NCBI GenBank assembly: GCA_951804985.1 | Contig: OX638135.1 | Span: 40,825,564 to 40,889,563, forward strand | DNA: 64,000 nucleotides | Direction: 5' to 3' | DNA from: Dryomyza anilis | Lineage: Eukaryota > Arthropoda > Insecta > Diptera > Dryomyzidae | Shown here: positions 55,430-64,000 of the stretch, one piece after another | How positions within the stretch are numbered: the stretch's first letter is position 1 | Layout of the letters: the number at the start of each line of letters is the position of its first letter | The notes under the pieces: model-generated | Seen by the model: the letters and a program-made list of their open reading frames with translations, nothing else | Database searches by the model: none | What the model was told of the DNA's origin: nothing | Translations under genes and position numbers: made by a program

Positions 55430-56385
55430 TATCCTTTATTCGCACTAACTTTTTTCTGATTACAATCAATGTAGTAAAAAATAAAAAAATATCATCCCGA
55501 TATCATTTCCGGATTAGGATAAATTACGTGGCAAATATTACCATTTTTATTCTAATTAAATACATTTGTCCCTTTTTTGTAAATTTATTTCAAGGACTGC
55601 AAGCGATATCATTCTCACTAACTTTTTTTAATCACAATCAATGTGATAAAAAATAAAAAAATATATCAGCCCGATATGTTTCCCAGATTAGGAGAAATTT
55701 CATTGCAAATATTACAATTCTTCATAAATTTTTGCTTTTTTTCGTAAATTTATTTCAAGGACAGCAAGCAATATCCTTAGTTCGCACTAACTTTTTTCCA
55801 ATCACAATCAATGTGATAAAAAATTACATTCAATGTGGGTAAAAACAAAAAATATATCATCCCGATATCGTTCCGGATTAGAAGAAATTACATGGCAAAA
55901 ATTACCATTTTTCATACATTTGTTCCTTTTTATTTTGTAAATTTGTTCAAAGGACTGCAAGCAATATCCTTCGTTCGCACTAACTTTTTTCCAATCACAA
56001 TCAATGTGATAAAAAATTAAAAAAATGTATCGCGATATCGTTCCCGGATTAGAATAAATTACATGACAAAAAATACTAGTTTTATTCTAATTTTTTTGTA
56101 AATTTATTCCATGGACTGAAAACGATATCCTTCGTTCGACCCAACTTTTTTCTAATCACAATCAATGTGGTAAAAACTACAAAAAAATATTATCCTGATA
56201 TCGTTCCCGGATTAGGAGAAATTACATGACAAAAATTACAATTTTATTTAGTAATTTCATACATATGTGCCATTTTTTGTATATTGCATTTAAGGACTGC
56301 AAACGATATCCTTCATTAACACTAACTTATTCCAGATCACTATCAATGTGGTCAAAAATACAAATAAATCATGTCGGCTCCAGAT
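55430..56385. repeat. Six-unit satellite, ~161-193-bp period
   Basis: Units start near 55430, 55606, 55772, 55965, 56126 and 56307. The core is TATCCTTCGTTCGCACTAAC, then CAATCACAATCAATGTG, GATATCGTTCCCGGATTAG, AAATTACATG and TTCAAGGACTGCAAGCG. Divergence between units is about 10-25% by eye. Frames in it are repeats of the satellite. Confidence 0.9.
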
Positions 56386-56866
56386 TTTAAAATACCACAT
56401 GTCAAAAATGTCCACAATATTCTCGAAGTTTAAATATTTTTACATAACTTTTGTGAATCAATAGAAGACATTCTGTAAAGCATAACTATTCCTCGATATT
56501 TTTTTATTAAGAAAAAAAAAATCAACGAAATCTACCGATTTGTTTTGAAGTTATATCAATTTGTTCAAAAAAAGTGCTTTTTTGTTCACCGTGCGTCGTG
56601 ACATTTTTTAAACGTTTTTATTTTCACACAAAAAGAATTTTACGTTTAATTGCAAAGAGAATTTTACGTGTAATATAAATGTTTATACATTTGTTGCAAA
56701 AGTTTTTATTTTGGCACACAAACGAACTTTCGTTCAGAATAACTAATTATTTTTCAAAATAAATAATTTATTTTATTACAGTAAACTTTTGCGGGCAAAT
56801 TTTTAGCACGTTGCAAAAGAAATTCTTTTGCCGCAAACGTTTTGTAAACGTTTTTTCTATTCGTGT

Positions 56867-57769
56867 AGTATGTGCAATTGTTGCTTTTCAAAACCATATT
56901 TCGAGTAAGCAGTATTGTAGATTTGTCTGCGAAAAAATATAATTCGATAGTTCCTCAAGTTATCGGTTGTTTTATATAGTAATAAAATCATATACAGTGT
57001 GTGACAGCTTCTTGAACAAATTATATGTAAATTTTAATTGGAGTATTTTTAAATAGAAAATCTAATACTTCTAAACATAATTCAAACCTCTAAAATAGAA
57101 CACGAGAGGTTAATTTTGCTTTGTCACACATTGTATATTATGATTTATTTTATATATAAACGCCAAATACAGGTCGTATACCAAATTAATGGAAATTAAT
57201 TAATCTATAATAGACTTGCTTACTTTTTTTAGTCAAAATTTTAATTACTAGTACAATGTTGAATTATCGAGGTTTTTGCGAATAAATAACAATTCGTTGG
57301 CACATTTTATTAAATATCACGGTTTAATAATTTTTTTGGGGTTTTTTTGATTTTTTTTTTAATAAAAAGTTGAATGTTATTTTTTTTAACTTAAACTATT
57401 AACTTTTTCCACCAAAGAAAAACTTTTAAAAGTTTTACATAATTTGTTCACCATTATAAATAGTAACAAAAGAGGTAAAATTGTTTTTTAAAAAATAGTC
57501 CTTTAATGAGCATTATATCCTTAAGTTGTTCTTACATAGAATAACGTGTATACAAATATTTACCAAAAAAAAAAAATCAATCAGCTAACTTCTAAAGTTG
57601 AAGAGATATTACAATTCAAAATCCAATTTTTGTGAAAATTTAGTCGAAAATATTTTAGAAAACCATAAATAATGTAGTTTAAACTCATCAATATTCTTAT
57701 TGAGCCACGTTTTCTAAAAGTAGACTGTATTAGTTACATTCTTGAATAAAAATCTAACTCATGTCCTAT
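56867..57769. other. AT-rich intergenic stretch, nothing recognised
   Basis: No repeat or gene signal could be seen. Confidence 0.4.
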
Positions 57770-58441
57770 TATCAAAGATATTGATCCAGAAATTAACCCA
57801 TTATATAATTTTATTTTTTGATTTCATTCAAAATATATTATTTCTTAGGCTAGGTGCGCATACTTTTACTATTTACTAATAATAAGATATTATATAATAA
57901 TAATAAAATATAAGAGTGACATATCATTTTAAAGATAATTCAATGTACAAATTTTAAAGATAATTGAATGTACAAAAAATATAATACAAAAATGTTATCC
58001 CAAACTCGTTAGAATAAAATTAGAAAAATGTCGACCGTTAAAACTACTATAGTAAAAAATATTCTACATTCTAAGTCATGAAACTGTAACGGTTAACTAA
58101 AAATGTATAATTTAAAAAACCAAATTTTATCAAAGATATTGATCCAGAAATTAACCCATTATATAATTTTATTTTTTGATTTCAATCAAAATATATTATT
58201 TTCTAGGCTAGGTGCGCATACTTTTACTATTTACTAATAATAAGATATTATATAATAATAAAATATAAGAGTGACATCATTTTAAAGATAATTGAATGTG
58301 CAATAATACGAAAATGTTATCACAAACTCGTTAGAATAAAATTAGAAAAATTTCGACCGTTAAAACTACTATAGTAAAAAATATTCTACATTTTACGTGT
58401 TTGCCAAGTCATGAAACTGTATAATTTAAAAAACCAAATTT
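57770..58441. repeat. Tandem duplication, units of ~359 and ~313 bp
   Basis: TATCAAAGATATTGATCCAG starts both units (57770 and 58129). They share TTAGGCTAGGTGCGCATACT-like, AACTCGTTAGAATAAAATTA and GACCGTTAAAACTACTATAG with few substitutions but several small indels (e.g. loss of one ATTGAATGTACAA unit). Confidence 0.88.
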
Positions 58442-59839
58442 TAGAAAGAGATTTTGAATTAAATATAAAAAGAAAATTCAGTGTTATCTTATTACAGTTG
58501 GTGTAATAATAAAGTTATTGAAAATAGTCGTTAAAAGTTCAAAAAGTCCTTTAAGCTCTTTGCGCAACATCACATGATCACTTTTTTTGGTTTTAAAAGC
58601 TTCTTCGCAGTTTTAGAGGTCCTAGTTTCAGATGTATAGAAAGCATGAATTTTTGTTTAAACGAAATTACTAAAAATAAAGGTTGCCTTGATAATATTGG
58701 CGCAAATTCATACTCAGCTTATGTATAGCAGTTAAAGTCGACTTTTTCTGAAGTCTACTCTAAATTTAAAGTTCACATTAAATATATGTAATTCATACAC
58801 GGATAAAAAATATTTGTTTGAATATGTTTGAATGTAATTATAACGTAATTCGAAATCACCATTTACATATTAGGAGTAAAATCTAATTACATTATAATTG
58901 AATTGTATAATTATTTTATTCAGATTGAAATATTATTATTCGATATTTAAACATAAATTGCTTTAATCGCGGATTTACATGAATTTACTATATTTATGTT
59001 TCTGTAGAAATATATATTTTTCATCAGATATTAATATATGTATTGATATTTTTATTTCCGCTATTTAACACACCCAACGTCAATAAAAGGTTCTTTGAAT
59101 TATATGTATTTGGTTATACGTGATTGTTACTGGGTGAAAACGAATTTAAAAATAATAGCACTATTTTGATTATATGTATATTTGGCATTTCGACATCACA
59201 TTAAAATAACAACGCTGCCTACTTTTAGCACTCAGTAACGCTCACATATATTCTTTTCATATAGTTCAAAAGTTCTTTTTGGTGGTAGAATTTGTTTAAG
59301 TACCGCCAATTACTATTAATATCAGATAGATATTTAATTTTTTTACATTAATATTAAACGTAAACATAAATATGTTTACATGTAAATAAAATGTTGTTCA
59401 CATTCAAATATATATATGTTTGCTATAACGACGAAAATTATTCATTCTGAACATAAATATGTTTGAATGAAAAAAATATATGTTTGGCTGTTAATCAATA
59501 ATGTTTGGCAATGAAATAAAACTTTTATTTGCAAAAAGCTCCAAAGATATTTGTAATGCCTGCAAAATATGTTTGGGATAGCTCTTTTTTTGCAAACACA
59601 ATAGAAGCTAACTGTAACAAAAGTCGACTTTACATTAAAATTTTATTAAACACAGCCGAAATACAAAATTTCCAAGTTAAATCTTATACATTTTATCAAA
59701 TTTTTCATTTTATATATGTATATTATTTTTCATAATTTTTGTATTTATTTTATCGAATCATACTTATCCAAAATAAGGGAAAAGCCAAAATAATCAGAAA
59801 ATGTGTAGTGTTTCTATTTTTATGGCGGGGTACTGTATA
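58442..59839. other. AT-rich stretch with decayed short repeats
   Basis: An ACACGGATAAAAAATATTTG MITE end begins at 58797, related to 36800-37164. AACATAAATATGTTT words cluster at 59360-59480. No gene is supported. Confidence 0.4.
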
Positions 59840-60185
59840 TGTAAGTAAGTATGTTCATCAGTGACATAATGAATACATGTTCAACTAATTCATAGAGGAC
59901 ATTGCGTTAAACATGTCATACACCATATGTCATCATAGATTTGTCTAGGTATTATGAACATCTTGTCAATTAAGATATTATTAAGGGATCTTTTTAAGCC
60001 AAGTCACAAATACCCATCAAATTTTCAATGTTTTTCATATCCATTACAATTAACAGATGAAATGTTTTTCGATGCTGTATCTATGAATGACGTGCATGAC
60101 ATCGTTAATTGCATGTCATTTATGAATTGGAGGACATTTTTATGAAAATGTCATCAATACTTTGCAGGGTGAAAATGGTCCTGAA
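59840..60185. mobile_element. Element M, third copy, without clear ends
   Basis: GTCATACACCATATGTCAT, GACGTGCATGACATCGTTAA and AAATGTCATCAATACTTTGC match the tandem pair at 20986-22225. About 100 bases of other sequence interrupt it near 59960-60060. Confidence 0.65.
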
Positions 60186-60267
60186 AATGGTGCTATATAA
60201 ACAAACTTCCGTCGAAAAGGAACTTTCGAATTATATAGCGAGCATAGAAGTGAATGTTACTGATATG

Positions 60268-60495
60268 GTGAGAACGAATTTAGTTGAGTATCGCTGGTTC
60301 GAATCGGGACCTGGGTGATAATTCTTTTTTTATTTTTTTTATTATTTTCTATCTTTTGATTATTTTTTATTATTCTTAATCAATAATTTAAAAATAAAAA
60401 ATTTAAAATAATAAACAATGCCAAAAAAATTATCACCCTGGATGGAGTATCGCAGGGAGATTCGAACCTGCGATACTCAACTAAATTCGCCAAAA
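60268..60495. repeat. Inverted pair of a tRNA T-arm-like sequence
   Basis: The left arm CGAATTTAGTTGAGTATCGC, TGGTTCGAATC and GGGTGATAATT faces the right arm (complement CGAATTTAGTTGAGTATCGC, AGGTTCGAATCTCC, GGGTGATAATT). GGTTCGAATC is a perfect box B/T-loop. The right arm keeps a stem-loop (60445-60478) that the left has lost. About 105 bases of A/T-rich DNA separate them. No box A is evident, so it is a SINE relic or a fold-back that captured a tRNA piece. Confidence 0.7.
60445..60478 (-). other. Perfect 12-bp stem with tRNA T-loop-like loop
   Basis: On the minus strand GAGTATCGCAGG pairs fully with CCTGCGATACTC around the 10-base loop TTCGAATCTC. This is longer than the 5-bp T stem of a tRNA. 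Confidence 0.7.
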
Positions 60496-60502
60496 ATCAG
60501 AT

Positions 60503-60775
60503 TTGTAGAAATTTTATTGATGGCTCGTTATAAAGCTAATAGAACAAGTTTTCAGGAAAATTGAGTTGTAATTTCTAATCGTGTACATGTTGCCCGTGGT
60601 CATTATCCTTGCACTTCAAAATTGATGTCCTTAAAAAGGACCTTTTTTTAAAATTCTGAAAAAAAGTCTAAGTTTTTGTCAATTTATTATAAATGTTCAT
60701 GCAAAATTTTAAGATGGTATTTTAATGGCATCATATTTTAAAAAATAATTTTCTAAATTTTTATTTATTTTTTTG
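60503..60775 (-). repeat. Dispersed repeat J, second copy
   Basis: It is the reverse complement of part of 47780-48040, including the AAAAAGGACCTTTTTTTAAA and CATTATCCTTGCACTTC blocks. Confidence 0.75.
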
Positions 60776-60799
60776 TATAGAAAAAAAAAATTTTTTTTC

Positions 60800-61035
60800 T
60801 ACAGTAAAAGTTGTGATAATTCCTGAATATATATGTAACTTTGATTTCTAAAATGGTGTCAGTTTTATCATATTGAATCCAGTTTTTGAGATACTGATTT
60901 TGGGATATAGTTATTACGATTTTAGAAAAATGGTATATATCTCAAAAACAAGAGACAATTTGATGAAACTGACGCCATTTTCGAAATTAGAGTTACAAAT
61001 ACATTGAAAAATCATTGCAAATTTCACTTTTGAAA
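60800..61035. mobile_element. Fold-back related to family D
   Basis: TTCTAAAATGGTGTCAGTTT with TTGAGATA faces the complement TTCGAAAATGGCGTCAGTTT. Arms are about 90 bases and diverged from each other. Bases 61036-61164 hold nothing recognised. Confidence 0.68.
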
Positions 61036-61164
61036 AAAATATATATTATTGCAATACAAAAAATATTGAACAAATTTAGAGAATTATTTTTTAAACAACA
61101 AATAATTTTATAAATTTAAATTTGATAAAGAGTAGCTGTAGGGTGTTGCATTATTTTTTCCATG

Positions 61165-61590
61165 TCAAATTTTCAAAATTATCAGCTCAGTCGCTCAGAA
61201 GCATTCGTTGACAACGGATGTGTAATAGATTTCTTTTAACCCATTAAAGCCGGCGGAATCAAATACACACCAGGAGATTACTCAGTGTAATTTTCTCCAT
61301 CATGTTTTTGCATAATGCGGACATCAGATGCTAAGAATTTCGTTCGATTTTGCATCTAGCACCACTGCATTATATCAGTGTGAAATTGTATATCTCGCTG
61401 CGTGCAATTCCCTTAATTGTAATCAAGTATTTCATAAAAAACAAATTTTGAAAAATATTCCGAAAAATTTCAGTAAGGTAAAGTTTAAAACATTTTTCTA
61501 AATTCGAACTAGTATTGACAGTTTTTGTAAGAGAGCTAAGAGAATTGTGATAAATCACTCTCTCGACACACTTTTTTGGTAACAGATACC
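61165..61590 (-). repeat. Dispersed repeat N, second copy
   Basis: It is the reverse complement of 43225-43635. The minus-strand frame 61558-61370 lies in this repeat and is not supported as a gene. Bases 61591-61985 hold a short less AT-rich stretch (GACAGAAGTGTCTATGAGTA, 61650-61710) that I cannot place. Confidence 0.72.
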
Positions 61591-61989
61591 AGAAATGATA
61601 GGTTTCATTCCAGATTAAAATCCTTGTTGCCCATTGTTATTAATGTAGGCAGGACAGAAGTGTCTATGAGTAAACGTCTTCAAGACGTAACCTGCCCCTC
61701 ACGAGCCTTTTCGGTTTGATAAATACTTCAGGAAAAAATCAATTTTTCATTGTTGCAGTTACCAATATGAATCCAAATATTAATGTATTAAAAAACTAAG
61801 TACGCTGTTATAGAGTATAGAAAAAAAATTAAAAAAAATAAAATCTAAAATTGGTCTGTTTTGTCTCGGTGGTCTGTTTTGGGGTGCAAATATTTTAGGG
61901 ACTGATTCCTTGGTTCATTTCATGAAAAAATTGTTCTAGATTTATATACATGGTATTTTTTTAAATTTACTTTTGAAAAATTTATACAA

Positions 61990-62260
61990 ACGTATATTTA
62001 ATTATAACTTCTACAAATTTTAATCTCAAAAAAAAATTCCGAAAATTGCATCAGTTTTGTCAAATTGGATCTAGTTTTGAGATATAGCTCATTTTTCAAT
62101 TTCCCATTATTTTGGTCTTGTTTTATTTTTACAATTCCAACAAACGAAAATACTGTAATTATATTTTCGATATGAGACGCAGAAAATACTGCGCTACAAT
62201 GCAAAAATTACATGATTTTTTTAAATGGGTTTAAAAAGGATATATGTGCTACATACCTTG
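61990..62260 (+). repeat. Fold-back D, single arm
   Basis: TCCGAAAATTGCATCAGTTT, ATTTTCGATATGAGACGCAG and AAAATACTGCGCTACAATG match the D arms at 38934-39190. The opposing arm is not seen. Bases 62261-62568 are unassigned. Confidence 0.7.
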
Positions 62261-62568
62261 GCATAAAAACTATTTTTAGCATTTTCGTTCATTATGTAAA
62301 AACGCTTTTCATTCAACACATTTTTATTTTTTTTGAAAATTTTTGAATTTTATTTTTTAATTTTCATTTATGTGATGAATTTTATAAGAATTTTATTAAG
62401 ATAAGCTCGATGGATAAAAATTTAACGAATTAGAAAAGAGATAAGAGGACGACACGACATATCCGTCTCCCATCGTTGCGCAGAAGCTACTCCCATGACT
62501 GATGAAAATAAAAAAGGAAGGATGTCTGTTAATATAATCACTGCTTCTGTATTTTTTATCCGATTTTC

Positions 62569-63373
62569 ATACCCTACACCTATGAGGTACAGGGTATATT
62601 AAGTTTGTGCAGATATTGTAACGCCCCTTAGGAGGCGTGGCCGGTATAAAAAGTATATAAATTCTTGATCAGCGTCACTACCCGAGTCCGTTTAGCTATG
62701 TCCGTTTGTCTGTCCGTATACGAGAAAACTTGAGAAATACTTGTCAGAATGCGATGAAATTGGCCACAATATTTTTTTTTAGCTAAAAGTAGGAAATGAG
62801 TTTGAAATGAAGCAAATCGGTCAACGGACACGCCCACCTCACATACAATTCATTTTTATATCACTCTTTAGGAACTACTACCTCAAAAACTATTCAAGAT
62901 ATACTTATAAAATTTAAAACGTATTGTCAGAATTCACCTAAAAATATGTGGTCCAAAAATGGGCGTGATACGACCATATTTTTTTTTACATTATTTTTCG
63001 CGTTCATAGTGGAAATTTTTTCCGTAAATTATTAAAATCAATTCTATAAAATACAAGTCTTACAAAATTGTAAATAAAAGCGTGGTCCGCCCACTTTTAT
63101 TTTTCTAAATTTGTTTTATTAGTTTTTTATACTTTTATACAATTTTTTAAAATTATGGGGATATAAGACGTACATTTCTGATATATGAATAATATTCTGA
63201 GGTTGGGGCCGTTCAGCATAATTAAGAACTTTAAAATTAAGGTATACAATTAAATATCCCACATTAATATCCCCACCAAAGGTGTCCCGCAAATACTGCG
63301 GGCCCGGCCGACTATAAAAGTTCGTCCAATGTGACCGAACTTACCCATGTGACCTAACTTTTCCAACTCGTTT
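62569..63373 (+). mobile_element. HINE subfamily B, full length, diverged
   Basis: It starts CATACCCTACACCTATGAGG and ends GTGACCTAACTTTTCCAACTC. It has the CGCCCCTTAGGAGGCGTGGC block, a reduced GTCCGTTTGTCTGTCCG tract and an extra segment at about 63204-63265 (GGGGCCGTTCAGCATAATTA) absent from 41214-41980. Confidence 0.88.
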
Positions 63374-63400
63374 CATTTACAATTTGCTAAAAAGCTTGTT

Positions 63401-64000
63401 ATACCCTACACTAAGAGTGAAAGGGTATATTCAGTTTGGTACGCCGTTTGTAACACCCAGAAGAAAGCATCTCCGGTATGGAAAAGTATATATATTCTTG
63501 ATCAGCATGACCTCCTGAGTCGATTTAGCGATGTCCGTCTGTCCGTCTGTCTGTCCGTCTGTCTGTCTGTCCGTCTGTCTGTCTGTCCGTCTGTCTGTTG
63601 AAATCCCTAAGACTTTTAAAATTGAAGAGCTAGATAAATGAAACTTATAACTTAGATTACTAATATACCTACGCTGTATGTGCGAAAAAATTGGCGAGAT
63701 CGGTCCATGGTGACCTATGATCCGACCACTTATGTTCAAATACCACATATAAAATGTACATATAAAGATCAATTTTTATGTATACGTGCTTAGGTAAACT
63801 TTGTTGGTCAAATATATATTGACATCATGCTCAAATACATGATAATAATGTTTTCCGGCGAAAAGACTTGTGGTTCACAAAAAAAAAAATCGAAATTCGG
63901 TACACCTACCCATTTGTAAATATGGGTATCAAATGAATGGAAATTCTTCAGCGATTGAATGTTTGTAGTTATTTTCAGGATTCGTATACCCTGGTGACCT
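63401..64000 (+). mobile_element. HINE subfamily A, cut by the window edge
   Basis: It starts ATACCCTACACTAAGAGTGA and is nearly identical to 35851-36603 apart from the length of the CCGTCTGTCTGTCC tract (63535-63599). The right end lies beyond the window. Confidence 0.92.

Noticed and set aside
55430..56385. CRISPR-like array because of regular repeats
   Set aside because: Units are contiguous, long and diverged, the genome is clearly an insect's, and there are no unique spacers between identical short repeats.

Overview
The window looks like repeat-dense, AT-rich nuclear DNA from an insect, most likely a cyclorrhaphan (perhaps calyptrate) fly. The main reason is a DINE-1/INE-1-like Helitron-derived element (HINE) family that is present many times, with its typical GTCTGTCCGTC microsatellite, its ATTCTTGATCAGCAT block and its hairpin end. 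BEL/Pao, Gypsy-like, I/R1-like and Jockey/CR1-like retroelement remnants, hAT-type insertions, many inverted-repeat MITEs and a tRNA-derived SINE family also occur. I found no intact host gene. Almost every open frame that can be read is a broken transposable-element gene or a chance frame inside a repeat.

Layout, 1-20 kb: a Gypsy-like integrase tail with its polypurine tract and a 3' LTR facing an inverted LTR copy (1-994); a five-unit satellite carrying a YY1/PHO-like motif (2188-2833); a SINE (4155-4370); MITEs and fold-backs (5640-5905, 6125-6380, 7911-8023, 12589-12752); a LINE 3' fragment (8572-9297); HINE copies, one holding an 857-bp CACTCAG-ended insert; a solo LTR (13872-14387); and a 3.94-kb hAT-type insertion with a perfect 8-bp target duplication (14590-18531). 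That insertion holds a fold-back with a HINE between its arms and a HINE-inside-HINE nest.

20-36 kb: tandem CCCAGCAGGAAATG-type elements (20986-22225), an I/R1-like LINE broken by about 1 kb of unrelated DNA (22495-24795), HINE copies, a complete SINE with a 14-bp target duplication (29443-29773), a 21-bp palindromic minisatellite (29944-30270) and a decayed BEL/Pao element with gag, protease, RT, RNase H and integrase pieces (30757-34205).

36-64 kb: a second hAT-like insertion of about 5 kb (37464-42508) containing a 1.54-kb tandem duplication of very high identity; a HINE split into three parts by a 2.84-kb CACTCAG element and by a LINE that is itself interrupted (43651-50064); a 3.1-kb ACACGAATA-ended unit holding TA microsatellites, a HINE and a six-unit satellite (53790-56866); further duplications; and more fold-backs and HINEs up to the right edge.

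The window is best read as a stratigraphy of nested insertions. Target-site duplications, empty-site comparisons within the window and shared junctions give the order of several events.
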